Notes under the pieces: generated by a model | What the model was told of the DNA's origin: nothing | The model's input: only the letters and a program-made list of their open reading frames with translations | Database searches by the model: none | Shown here: positions 8,175 through 16,778 of the stretch, piece by piece | Position numbering within the stretch: position 1 is the first letter of the stretch | How the letters are laid out: every line of letters begins with the position of its first letter | Assembly (NCBI GenBank): GCA_902476875.1 | Contig: CABSFC010000012.1 | Span: 1 to 40,497 of the forward strand | Reading direction: 5' to 3' | DNA length: 40,497 bases | Origin: an uncultured Oscillibacter sp. | GTDB taxonomy: Bacteria > Bacillota > Clostridia > Oscillospirales > Oscillospiraceae | Translations under genes and position numbers: made by a program

Positions 8175-8203
8175 ATTATAGCGAAAACGACGGTGGGAAA
8201 CAA
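8175..8203 (-). promoter_or_regulatory. promoter of the L-cysteine desulfidase gene
   Basis: On the minus strand TTGTTT (8198-8203) and a perfect TATAAT (8175-8180) are 17 bp apart, about 30 bp before the start codon. Confidence 0.75.
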
Positions 8204-8264
8204 GTGCGCGAAAAGAATTCTCCGGTGGGAATCAGGGATTTTACGGAAGCCTCTCAGCCGCCTC

Positions 8265-9059
8265 TCATCCCAGCAGCACGTCCAGCAGCATCATGACGAG
8301 AAAGCCCGCCATGACGCTGGCGGTACCCGCGTGGGAGTGCTCGCCCAGCTGCGCCTCGGGGATCAGCTCCTCCACCACCACGTAGATCATGGCCCCGGCG
8401 GCAAAGGCCAGCACCCAGGGCATGATGCCGGCGACGCTGCCCGCCACCAGCACCGTCAAAAGGCCGAACACCGGCTCCACCACGCCGGAGATGGCGCCGC
8501 AGAGGAATGCTTTGCCGTTGGGAACTCCCTGGGTCTTCATGGGCAGGGACACGGCGGCCCCCTCCGGGAAGTTCTGGAGGCCCATGCCGATGGCCAGGGC
8601 CACGGCCGCCGCCAGGGCGCCGCGGGACGTGTCCTGGGCCGCCACGGAGAAGCTCAGGCCCACCGCCATGCCCTCCGGGATGTTGTGGAGGGTCACGGCC
8701 AGCACGATCATCGTCGTCCGCTTCCAGTGGGCGGGCAAGCCCTCCGCCTGGTCGCTGCCGATGTGGAGGTGGGGCAGCAATCCGTCCAGCGCCATCAGAA
8801 ACAGCCCGCCCAGGATGAAGCCGCCGCCCACCGGCAGCAGCACGCTCCGCCCCCGCTCCTCCACCATGTCCATGGCGGGGATGAGCAGCGACCACACCGA
8901 CGCGGCGATCATCACCCCCGCCGCGAAGCCCAGAAACACCTTCTGCATGGTGTGGGACATATCCTTTTTAAAGAAAAACACCATCGCCGCGCCCAGGACC
9001 GTGGCAAGGCACGTGAAGCCCGTGCCCAGGGCGGCGTAAAACAGCTCCCGCTGCAGCAT
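8265..9059 (-). CDS. ZIP family divalent metal transporter
   Basis: A 264-residue integral membrane protein with about eight helices. The two ZIP metal-site motifs are present in the standard places: HNIPEG (125-130) in TM4 and QNFPEG (161-166) in TM5. A third site fragment, VVEELIPEAQ, is near residue 230. It imports zinc and possibly iron or manganese. The second motif begins QN rather than the HN or QE often seen in characterised members, so selectivity is uncertain. Its start lies 16 bp downstream of the DUF1294 gene, so the two are probably co-transcribed. Confidence 0.92.
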   Translation of the reverse strand: MLQRELFYAALGTGFTCLATVLGAAMVFFFKKDMSHTMQKVFLGFAAGVMIAASVWSLLIPAMDMVEERGRSVLLPVGGGFILGGLFLMALDGLLPHLHIGSDQAEGLPAHWKRTTMIVLAVTLHNIPEGMAVGLSFSVAAQDTSRGALAAAVALAIGMGLQNFPEGAAVSLPMKTQGVPNGKAFLCGAISGVVEPVFGLLTVLVAGSVAGIMPWVLAFAAGAMIYVVVEELIPEAQLGEHSHAGTASVMAGFLVMMLLDVLLG

Positions 9060-9075
9060 ATCGTCTCCTCCTGTC

Positions 9076-9423
9076 TTATCGGATGACGTTCCAATACAGG
9101 TACAGCCCCGCCGGAATCACGATCTGCAAAAGCAGGATCAGCGGGATGCCGACGCGGAAGGAGCGGTGCAGCGTCTTGTGCCGCCACACCCGCATCCCCA
9201 GCAGCGCCCCCACGCTGCCGCCCAGCGCCGCCAGCAGGAACAGCGTCCTCTCCGGCACCCGGCGGGTGGCGGCATGGCTCGCCTTCCGTTTGGCCTTAAG
9301 CTTGTCCAGGCCGAACACCAGGAACGTCACCAGGTTGATCAGAACCAGCCAGACCGCCAGCAGCCCCCAGGGGGAGCCGATCACGGCCCAGACGACAGCG
9401 TTGCGCGCCTCCGGCGTGTACAT
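9076..9423 (-). CDS. DUF1294 small membrane protein
   Basis: A 115-residue protein with three hydrophobic segments and the DUF1294 core: NLVTFLVFGLDKLKAKR, then RRVPERTLFLLAALGGSVGALLGM and the RHKTLH signature. Its function is unknown. I start at the ATG at 9423, which has AGAGAGG 8 nt upstream, rather than the GTG at 9432, which would overlap that site. The gene heads a two-gene unit with the ZIP transporter and is divergent from the LytTR operon. Confidence 0.88.
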   Translation of the reverse strand: MYTPEARNAVVWAVIGSPWGLLAVWLVLINLVTFLVFGLDKLKAKRKASHAATRRVPERTLFLLAALGGSVGALLGMRVWRHKTLHRSFRVGIPLILLLQIVIPAGLYLYWNVIR

Positions 9424-9528
9424 GTGGAACACCTCTCTTCCCCATCAGTTTACCGCATTTTCGCCAAACGTCAACCACCCTGGAAAAATACCGTCCGTCC
9501 CGCCTATTTCGCCGACGGTCCCCAAGCG

Positions 9529-9558
9529 CTGGACGGCGGCGCGAAAATCCCCTATACT
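9529..9558 (+). promoter_or_regulatory. promoter of the LytTR operon
   Basis: CTGGAC (9529-9534) and TATACT (9553-9558) are separated by 18 bp and lie just upstream of the GGAGGAGGG-type ribosome binding region of the LytTR gene. I did not find convincing LytTR direct repeats here. Confidence 0.45.
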
Positions 9559-9581
9559 GGACGCAGGAGAGGAGGGAGCCC

Positions 9582-10022
9582 ATGAAAGTCGAACTGCGCA
9601 TCGACCCGTCTTTACAGGATATCACGGTGACGGTCCGCGCTCCCGCCCGGACGGAGGAGCTGGACGCCCTGCTGGCCCGTCTGGCGGCGGAGGACGGTCC
9701 GCTGCCGGGCTTCCGCCCCGACGGCACCGCCGCCCTCCTGGACCTGAACGATATTCTCCGCTTCTACGGCGAGGACAAGGAGGTCCGGGCGGAGACGCTG
9801 GAGGGCGCCTACACGGTGCGCCTGCGGCTCTACGAGCTGGAGGCGCGGCTGGACCGGCGCCGCTTCGTCCGCATCTCCCACTCGGAGATCGTGAACCTGC
9901 GGCAGGTGACGGCTCTGGACCTGAGCCTGACCGGCACCATCCGCATGACCCTGACCGGCGGCGCGGCCTGCTACGTCTCCCGCCGATATGTGAAAAAGAT
10001 CAAGGAGGCGCTTGGACTGTGA
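9582..10022 (+). CDS. LytTR-type DNA-binding transcriptional regulator
   Basis: A 146-residue stand-alone LytTR regulator without a receiver domain. The DNA-binding domain covers roughly residues 50-146, including FYGEDKEVRAETLEGAY, the conserved FVRISHSEIVNL strand-turn and the C-terminal VSRRYVKKIKEALG. In Firmicutes such proteins are usually encoded next to a DUF3021 membrane protein that is thought to control them, and that partner follows here with a 4-nt overlap. Initiation is at 9582 with GGAGGGAG upstream. Confidence 0.92.
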   Translation: MKVELRIDPSLQDITVTVRAPARTEELDALLARLAAEDGPLPGFRPDGTAALLDLNDILRFYGEDKEVRAETLEGAYTVRLRLYELEARLDRRRFVRISHSEIVNLRQVTALDLSLTGTIRMTLTGGAACYVSRRYVKKIKEALGL

Positions 10023-10876
10023 AAAAGCTGTATGAACCCGCCCTGCTGCGCCAGCAGCTGCTGTGGGCCGTGATCTGCGGGCTGCTGGCCGCGGTGCTGG
10101 TGCCCCTGGCGGTGCTTTTGCTCAACTGGGCCACCGGGATGGGCGGGGCGGCGCCTGTGGTCGTCCGCCAGTCCGTCCTGACCGCCACCGGCTGGCCCTG
10201 GCAGGCATTGCTGGCGGCGGAGCTGGCCCTGGCCTTTGCCTTCGGCGCGTCCGTGGGGCTGGCGGTGCCGCCCATGGAGGGCGCCGGACGGGCGGTGGCC
10301 GTGCGGACGACGGCGCACCTGCTGGTCTCCTCCGTCCTGTGGGCGGGGGTGTGCGCCGTGTGCGGGTGGCCCGCCGTCTGGTACGGGCGGCTGGTGTTGC
10401 TGGGGCTGTACTGGTTCGCCTACGCCGTGGTGTGGCTGCTGCGCTATCTCTCCTGGCGCTCGGAGCTGCAACGCATCCGGGAGGGCCTGGGCCTTGCGCC
10501 GAAGCCCGCCGCCGGAGGACCGTTCCAGGTGCGACCTCTGCGGGCGCACCTGCTGCTGGCCGCCGCCGTGGAGCTGGCGGTGCCGCCGCTTCTGTATCTG
10601 GTGGACGCGCCGGATGTGCCGGTGCTGACAGGCATTTTCTACCCCTTCCTGATGCTGCCCTTCTTCTGTCTCATCACCGGCTGGAGCGTGGGACGGCGGT
10701 TCGGCGTGTCCCTGCTGTATCCCGCCGCCTGCGGCCTGCTGCCCGTTCCCTGGGTATTCCTGCTGTACAATTCCAGCGCTCTGTCCCAAGCCTGGACGGC
10801 GGCGCTCTTCGCCCTGGCCGGGAACCTGCTTGGAGCCTTGTCGCGGTGGAGAAAGGAGCGCGGCCATGAGGCGTGA
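10019..10876 (+). CDS. DUF3021-like membrane protein, double length
   Basis: A 285-residue membrane protein starting with GTG at 10019. The GTG overlaps the LytTR stop (GTGA), with AAGGAGG 10 nt upstream, so it is translationally coupled. Residues 1-160 have four helices and end in a WRSELQRIREGLGL tail, matching the DUF3021 layout. After a linker (about 165-175) a second set of four helices follows (about 178-275). Ordinary DUF3021 proteins are about half this length. It probably modulates the adjacent LytTR regulator; the role of the second half is unknown. It overlaps the next reading frame by 11 nt. Confidence 0.8.
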   Translation: MKKLYEPALLRQQLLWAVICGLLAAVLVPLAVLLLNWATGMGGAAPVVVRQSVLTATGWPWQALLAAELALAFAFGASVGLAVPPMEGAGRAVAVRTTAHLLVSSVLWAGVCAVCGWPAVWYGRLVLLGLYWFAYAVVWLLRYLSWRSELQRIREGLGLAPKPAAGGPFQVRPLRAHLLLAAAVELAVPPLLYLVDAPDVPVLTGIFYPFLMLPFFCLITGWSVGRRFGVSLLYPAACGLLPVPWVFLLYNSSALSQAWTAALFALAGNLLGALSRWRKERGHEA

Positions 10877-11354
10877 GGTCCGGCTGTACAATCTGATTCT
10901 TCCTGTCTGGGCCTTTTGGCTGGTGCCATACGCCTAGCTGGCGATCCTGCCGGGGAATTTGCTGATCGACGGGGCGGTGTTGTTCCTCGCCCTCACCGAA
11001 CCGCGGCGGACAGGCCGCGGCCCTTTGATGAAACAGTTCCTCTGGAAGCTGTGGCCAGCCGGTTTCGCCGCCGACTTCGCCGGAGTCCTGTGGCTGCTGG
11101 CGGGATTTTTCTCCACTGCCCTCCCCGCGCCCTGGGGCAGCGTCCTAGGCGCCCTTTCCCACGACCCCTTCCTCAGCCTTCCGGCCTTTCTATGGACGCT
11201 GGCCGCCGTGGCGCTCTCCGGCCTGTGCGTCTATTTTCTGGACCGCTTCATCCTGATGAGCGCCTGGGACCTGCCGGAAAAGGAGCGGCACACCATTGCC
11301 CTGGCCATGGCGGTGTTCACCGCCCCCTGGACATTCTTCATCCCGGTCTATTGA
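10866..11354 (+). pseudogene. membrane protein gene broken by in-frame TAG
   Basis: A reading frame of 163 codons starts with ATG at 10866, overlapping the previous gene and preceded by AAGGAGCG. It runs to TGA at 11352-11354 with one interruption, TAG at 10935-10937 (codon 24). Before it reads MRREVRLYNLILPVWAFWLV; after it the same frame continues LAILPGNLLIDGAVLFLAL and three more hydrophobic segments. No frameshift is needed. A single G-to-A (TGG) or C-to-T (CAG) change would explain it. A TTG at 10959 could restart a protein of about 131 residues, but I see no strong ribosome site. I do not recognise a named family with certainty. Confidence 0.75.
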
Positions 11355-11404
11355 CGGTACGGCACAGTCGCCTGTCATGAAATAAATTTGCAAAATGTGG
11401 AACA

Positions 11405-11447
11405 AAACCGCCTCCTCTGCCGACCAAACAGGCAGAGGAGGCGGTTT
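11405..11447 (+). promoter_or_regulatory. perfect 17-bp hairpin covering a ribosome binding site
   Basis: The arms 11405-11421 and 11431-11447 are perfectly complementary over 17 bp, with a 9-nt loop (GACCAAACA). The right arm contains the AGAGGAGG ribosome binding site (11434-11441), 7 nt before the ATG at 11449. The hairpin ends 1 nt before the start codon. It could be a transcription terminator of the upstream operon, but the T-run is only three bases. Either way translation of the lipoprotein would need the stem opened. Confidence 0.8.
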
Positions 11448-11448
11448 C

Positions 11449-12369
11449 ATGAAAAAGTGGTGCCTGTTTTTGAGCGTATACTTCTGCGTCTGCCTGCTGG
11501 CGGCCTGCGGGGCCTCCGGAGCTGCCGCGCCGTCGGTCAGCAGCGGGGACACGGCCGGGGAGCGGGACGGCGAGGCCCAGATCTCCAGGGTGGACAGCCC
11601 CGACTGGCCCGTCACTACCGTCTGCCGCATCGTGGACGGCGCGGAGAGCGGGGAGCTTTTGCTGGCGGAGCGGGACGGCGGCGGAATTTATTTTCTGAAC
11701 GAAGAGGATGTCTATCAGATCACAGTCGGCGGCGGCTCCGGTTCCGCGGCGGAGATGGGGAACGGAATGTTGGTGAACGTGGTCCACGACGGCATGGTCC
11801 TGGATACCTGGCCCATTCAGTTTTCCAGCGTGAAGGCCCTGTGCCCCGCCACCAAAGGCGAAGGGTCTGACGAATACGACTTCGACGACCGCTGCACCCT
11901 GTATCTCCGGGTCTTGGAGGACCTGTGGGAGGTGGACCCCGGCTTGAACAGCAACGGCATGACCTATATCGGCGTGGACCTGTCCCAGACCAGCCTATCT
12001 GAGAGCGAGCGGGCCGCTGTGGCCTGGGGCTTTGCCCAAAAGCACGGCGGGGAGCTGGTCCAGGGGACCTATGACGAACTGGTGGAACAGGGCTATATCA
12101 CCAGTGAGCCTTTGGAAGGAACGGACGCGAAATTCTGGCAGTGGAAGGACGGCTGTCTGTTCTCCATCACGGAGCGGGACGAGCCTGTGACCTTCAACCT
12201 GCCCAGTATCGGGCCGGGAGAGGAAGTTCCATCCTATGACGCCGTTCACTTTGACGCGAAAAAGTGGCGGTCCAGCCTGGGGGCCTATGTCTTTTCTGAC
12301 TGCACCGCCGTCCGCAATGCCGACGGGCAATGGGGCGATCACACCGTGGGCAGTGAGATGATATCTTGA
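11449..12369 (+). CDS. predicted lipoprotein, unknown function (first of two)
   Basis: A 306-residue exported lipoprotein. The signal peptide MKKWCLFLSVYFCVCLLAAC ends in a lipobox with Cys20, followed by a Ser/Gly-rich linker. The mature part holds no domain I can name. One stretch, VNVVHDGMVLDTWP, resembles IQITHDGISETWP in the next gene, so the two share a small domain. Near the C-terminus, SERAAVAWGFAQKHGGELV is amphipathic helix-like. Starting upstream of 11449 would put the hairpin in the coding region and lose the signal peptide. The next lipoprotein follows 20 bp downstream. Confidence 0.75.
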   Translation: MKKWCLFLSVYFCVCLLAACGASGAAAPSVSSGDTAGERDGEAQISRVDSPDWPVTTVCRIVDGAESGELLLAERDGGGIYFLNEEDVYQITVGGGSGSAAEMGNGMLVNVVHDGMVLDTWPIQFSSVKALCPATKGEGSDEYDFDDRCTLYLRVLEDLWEVDPGLNSNGMTYIGVDLSQTSLSESERAAVAWGFAQKHGGELVQGTYDELVEQGYITSEPLEGTDAKFWQWKDGCLFSITERDEPVTFNLPSIGPGEEVPSYDAVHFDAKKWRSSLGAYVFSDCTAVRNADGQWGDHTVGSEMIS

Positions 12370-12389
12370 AATAAGGAGGCGAAGTTCAT

Positions 12390-13079
12390 ATGAAAAAGAA
12401 AGTTGTATGGCTCTGCGGACTGTGGTGCGTCTGCCTGCTGCTGGCGGGCTGCGGCGGAAAGTCCGTCACGACCGGCTGGTATCTCCGGTCGGAGAGCGGC
12501 GTGTCCCTGATCGTCACCGACGGCGGCGAGCCCATTGCCATCTCCGACCAGAGCGAGGGCGGCGACCTGTTTGACGGCTTGACCGGCGGCGACCGCATCC
12601 AGATCACCCATGACGGCATCAGCGAGACCTGGCCCGGCCAGACTGGGGCTTACTCATGCAAGCTGCTGGAGGAGGGCACGATGGACGATATCCCGGCGGA
12701 CACCCTGACGGCGTTGGAGGACATGGGCTGGGACTTCGGCAGCCACGATCACCAGCCCGCCAACCAGCCCCAGACGGTGGAGGACCCCGTCTCCGGCTGG
12801 TGCGGCAACACCTCCGCCACGGTATATGCGGACGGTCAGGAATACACCCTTTGGGGCAACGACGCCATCGCCCTGACAGATGTCCTGATCAACCTGTCCT
12901 ATGACCCGGACCAGGTCTGCCGCTGCATGACGGAGTTCACCGTGGACACGGAGTTCGGCACAGGGTACGGCGTAAACCTGACGGAGAGCTTCGCCCGCTG
13001 CGACGCGGGGCAGGCGTCCCTGACGGCGGACCAAACGGAGACCATCCGGGACATTCTGGACCGCAATTGCGGCGGCTGA
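12390..13079 (+). CDS. predicted lipoprotein, unknown function (second of two)
   Basis: A 229-residue lipoprotein with signal MKKKVVWLCGLWCVCLLLAGC (lipobox Cys21). The early mature part (TTGWYLRSESGVSLIVTDGG and later IQITHDGISETWP) looks like a small beta-rich domain shared with the upstream lipoprotein. A second part, SATVYADGQEYTLWGNDAI, is also strand-rich. There are four cysteines in the mature C-terminal half. AAGGAGG lies 10 nt before the ATG. No catalytic motif is visible. Confidence 0.75.
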   Translation: MKKKVVWLCGLWCVCLLLAGCGGKSVTTGWYLRSESGVSLIVTDGGEPIAISDQSEGGDLFDGLTGGDRIQITHDGISETWPGQTGAYSCKLLEEGTMDDIPADTLTALEDMGWDFGSHDHQPANQPQTVEDPVSGWCGNTSATVYADGQEYTLWGNDAIALTDVLINLSYDPDQVCRCMTEFTVDTEFGTGYGVNLTESFARCDAGQASLTADQTETIRDILDRNCGG

Positions 13080-13102
13080 CCGGGAAAAAGTCCCGCTCCC
13101 CC

Positions 13103-13137
13103 TTGTAAAACCCGTTGAAATGGAGTACAATACTCCA
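13103..13137 (+). promoter_or_regulatory. asnS promoter with overlapping palindrome
   Basis: TTGTAA (13103-13108) and TACAAT (13126-13131) are 17 bp apart. A perfect inverted repeat, TGGAGTA (13121-13127) and TACTCCA (13131-13137) around CAA, straddles the -10, as a repressor operator would. I did not find a T-box leader. Confidence 0.6.
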
Positions 13138-13187
13138 TTATTGTGCGAAGATCCCCACCACAAAAACAAGAAAACGGGTGAATTTCA

Positions 13188-14582
<1,395 letters not shown>

Positions 14583-14592
14583 GCGATACGGC

Positions 14593-14627
14593 AAGGGGGC
14601 CGGTCCTGTTGGACCGGCCCCCTTTTG
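14593..14627 (+). terminator. asnS terminator
   Basis: A 12-bp perfect stem, GGGGGCCGGTCC and GGACCGGCCCCC, with loop TGTT, is followed by TTTT. It starts 12 bp after the asnS stop. Confidence 0.93.
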
Positions 14628-14706
14628 GTTTCCCCGGCGGGCGGGAGCGGCGGCAAGCGGTCCCCCAAATCGTGAAAATTGGCAAAAAACAGCGCCCAGA
14701 AGAGGC

Positions 14707-14735
14707 TTGACGGCAAAAAAACGGTGTGTTATGCT
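14707..14735 (+). promoter_or_regulatory. promoter of the ZTP riboswitch-fhs unit
   Basis: TTGACG (14707-14712) and TATGCT (14730-14735) are 17 bp apart, placing the start of transcription just before the leader hairpin at 14744. Confidence 0.75.
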
Positions 14736-14743
14736 TACAGTAG

Positions 14744-14771
14744 CCGTTCAAACAGCTCCCTGTTTGAACGG
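14744..14771 (+). other. 12-bp leader hairpin in front of the ZTP aptamer
   Basis: CCGTTCAAACAG and CTGTTTGAACGG form a perfect 12-bp stem with a CTCC loop at the extreme 5' end of the predicted transcript, immediately before the aptamer. It lacks a T-run and is not part of the usual ZTP fold. It may protect the RNA 5' end. Confidence 0.7.
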
Positions 14772-14773
14772 AA

Positions 14774-14855
14774 GCGATATGACTGACGGAAGTGGATCGA
14801 GACCACATGAAGTATCGCGGGCGCGGAAGCGCCTTGAATGCCGACCGTCTGGGCG
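14774..14855 (+). promoter_or_regulatory. ZTP (pfl-motif) riboswitch
   Basis: The leader of fhs folds as a ZTP/ZMP aptamer. P1 is GCGATA/TATCGC (14774-14779 and 14813-14818). An internal loop starts TGACTGACGG, and P2 is GTGG/CCAC. A variable GGCGC/GCGCC linker hairpin follows, then the 3' domain GCCGACCGTCTGGGC. The pseudoknot GGCG/CGCC of the consensus is replaced by GACG/CGTC, a compensatory change that keeps the pairing. The 3' internal-loop strand ATGAAG differs from the usual GGGGAG. Its 3' end is shared with a terminator. Association with fhs is well established for this riboswitch class. Confidence 0.85.
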
Positions 14856-14886
14856 CACTGAGTGTTCGGTGCGCCCTTTTTCTTTT
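14851..14886 (+). terminator. ZTP riboswitch terminator
   Basis: GGGCGCAC (14851-14858) and GTGCGCCC (14869-14876), extended inward by weaker pairs, are followed by TTTTTCTTTT. The 5' arm begins within the conserved CTGGGC of the aptamer, so ligand binding would compete with terminator formation, as in known ZTP switches. Confidence 0.88.
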
Positions 14887-14922
14887 CCCGGGCCGCCGGC
14901 AATTTGAAGGAGGAAGTGTGTT

Positions 14923-16596
14923 ATGGAAATCAAAACCGACATTGAAATCGCCCAGAGCTGTGAAATGAAGGACATCCGGGAGATCGCCGCCGTGGCCGGC
15001 GTGGAGGAGAAGTACCTGGAGCTGTACGGCAATTATAAGGCCAAGGTGGACTACCGCCTGCTGCGGGAGAGCCAGCGCCCCGACGGCAAGCTGGTCCTGG
15101 TCACCGCCATCAACCCCACCCCCGCCGGCGAGGGCAAAACCACCACCACGGTCGGTCTGGCCGACGCCATGCGGAAGCTGGGCAAAAACACTCTGGTCGC
15201 CCTGCGGGAGCCGTCCCTCGGCCCCGTGTTCGGCGTCAAGGGCGGCGCCGCCGGCGGCGGCTATGCCCAAGTGGTGCCCATGGAGGACATCAATCTCCAC
15301 TTCACCGGCGACTTCCACGCCATCGGCGCCGCCAACAATCTGTGTGCCGCCATGCTGGACAACCACATCCAGCAGGGCAATACCCTCGGCATCGACGTCA
15401 AGCGCATCACCTGGAAGCGCTGCGTGGACATGAACGACCGCCAGCTGCGGAATATCGTGGACGGCCTGGGCGGCCGGATGCAGGGCGTGCCCCGGGAGGA
15501 CGGCTTCGACATCACGGTGGCCAGCGAGATCATGGCGGTGCTGTGCCTGTCCGCCGATATCCCCGATCTGAAAGCCCGCCTGGGCCGGATGGTGGTGGCC
15601 TATACCTATGACGGCAAGCCCGTCACCGCCCACGATCTGAAGGCCGAGGGCGCCATGGCGGCGCTTTTGAAGGACGCCCTGAAGCCCAATCTGGTCCAGA
15701 CTCTGGAGGGCACCCCCGCTTTCATCCACGGCGGGCCCTTCGCCAACATCGCCCATGGCTGCAACTCCGTCATGGCGACGAAGATGGCCATGCGGCTGGC
15801 GGATTACACCATCACCGAGGCGGGCTTCGGCGCGGACCTTGGCGCGGAGAAGTTTTTGGACATCAAGTGCCGTCTGGCGGGCCTGACCCCCAGCGCCGTG
15901 GTGGTGGTCGCCACCGTCCGGGCGCTGAAAAACCACGGCGGCGTTGCCAAAGCCGACCTGAACACCGAAAACCTGCCCGCCCTGGAAAAGGGCCTGCCCA
16001 ACCTGCTCCAGCATGTGGAGAACATCACGAAGGTCTACGGCCTGCCCTGCGTGGTGGCCGTCAACGCCTTCCCCACCGACACCGCCGCGGAGCTGAAGCT
16101 GGTGGAGGACCGGTGTAAGGAGCTGGGCGTCAATGTGGCCCTCAGCGAGGTGTGGGCCAGGGGCGGCGAAGGCGGCCTGGCCCTGGCGGAGGAGGTCGTC
16201 CGCCTGTGCGGCCAGCCCAACAGCTTCCGCTTCGCCTATGACACGGAGGACAGCATCGAGCGGAAGCTGAACGACATCGCCCGGAAGATCTACCACGCCG
16301 ACGGCGTGGAGCTGACCGCCGGCGCCCGGAAGCAGATGGCGGAGCTGGAGGCCCTGGGCTTTGGCAAGCTGCCCATCTGCATGGCGAAGACCCAGTACTC
16401 CTTCTCCGACGACGCCGCCAAACTGGGCGCGCCCAGGGATTTCACCATCACGGTACGGAACCTGAAGGTCTCCGCCGGCGCGGGCTTCCTGGTGGCCCTG
16501 ACGGGAGATATCATGACCATGCCGGGCCTGCCGAAGGTGCCCGCGGCGGAGAAGATCGACGTGGACGAGAACGGGAAGATCACTGGATTGTTCTGA
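14923..16596 (+). CDS. fhs: formate--tetrahydrofolate ligase
   Basis: A 557-residue homotetrameric enzyme that makes 10-formyl-THF from formate, THF and ATP, feeding purine synthesis and one-carbon flux. The P-loop TPAGEGKTT (66-74) binds ATP. REPSLGPVFGVKGGAAGGGYAQV is the family hallmark, and FTGDFHAIGAANNL and FGADLGAEKFLDIKC follow in the usual order. Length is typical. GAAGGAGG lies upstream of the ATG. Control by a ZTP riboswitch ties its expression to folate/one-carbon shortage (known for the class). Confidence 0.98.
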   Translation: MEIKTDIEIAQSCEMKDIREIAAVAGVEEKYLELYGNYKAKVDYRLLRESQRPDGKLVLVTAINPTPAGEGKTTTTVGLADAMRKLGKNTLVALREPSLGPVFGVKGGAAGGGYAQVVPMEDINLHFTGDFHAIGAANNLCAAMLDNHIQQGNTLGIDVKRITWKRCVDMNDRQLRNIVDGLGGRMQGVPREDGFDITVASEIMAVLCLSADIPDLKARLGRMVVAYTYDGKPVTAHDLKAEGAMAALLKDALKPNLVQTLEGTPAFIHGGPFANIAHGCNSVMATKMAMRLADYTITEAGFGADLGAEKFLDIKCRLAGLTPSAVVVVATVRALKNHGGVAKADLNTENLPALEKGLPNLLQHVENITKVYGLPCVVAVNAFPTDTAAELKLVEDRCKELGVNVALSEVWARGGEGGLALAEEVVRLCGQPNSFRFAYDTEDSIERKLNDIARKIYHADGVELTAGARKQMAELEALGFGKLPICMAKTQYSFSDDAAKLGAPRDFTITVRNLKVSAGAGFLVALTGDIMTMPGLPKVPAAEKIDVDENGKITGLF

Positions 16597-16709
16597 AAAC
16601 GTCTGATCAGCAAGGATCGCTTCACAGGCAGCGCACGCCTGATCGGATGGGTCTTCCCGCGATCAGTCTGCCGGATGCAGTGATAAAACCAACGCCCGCA
16701 ATCACCAAA

Positions 16710-16758
16710 ATAAAACCCCCGCCCACATCTTTCAACAATGTGGGCGGGGGGTTTTATT
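16710..16758. terminator. bidirectional terminator between fhs and fabZ
   Basis: An inverted repeat, AAAACCCCCGCCCACAT and ATGTGGGCGGGGGGTTTT (one-base mismatch), around TCTTTCAACA has an A-rich left flank and a TTTTATTTT right flank. It serves both convergent genes. Nothing else is visible between 16597 and 16778. Confidence 0.9.
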
Positions 16759-16778
16759 TTGTGCGTTCAACGCGCATT

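Noticed and set aside
9083..10018. N-terminal half of a long plus-strand frame ahead of the DUF3021-like gene
   Set aside because: It covers the antisense of DUF1294 and another frame of LytTR; the real gene starts at GTG 10019 with a ribosome site and stop-start overlap.
10935..10937. TAG read as pyrrolysine or reassigned sense codon
   Set aside because: TAG ends asnB and the SGNH hydrolase gene normally, and no pyl genes are in the window.
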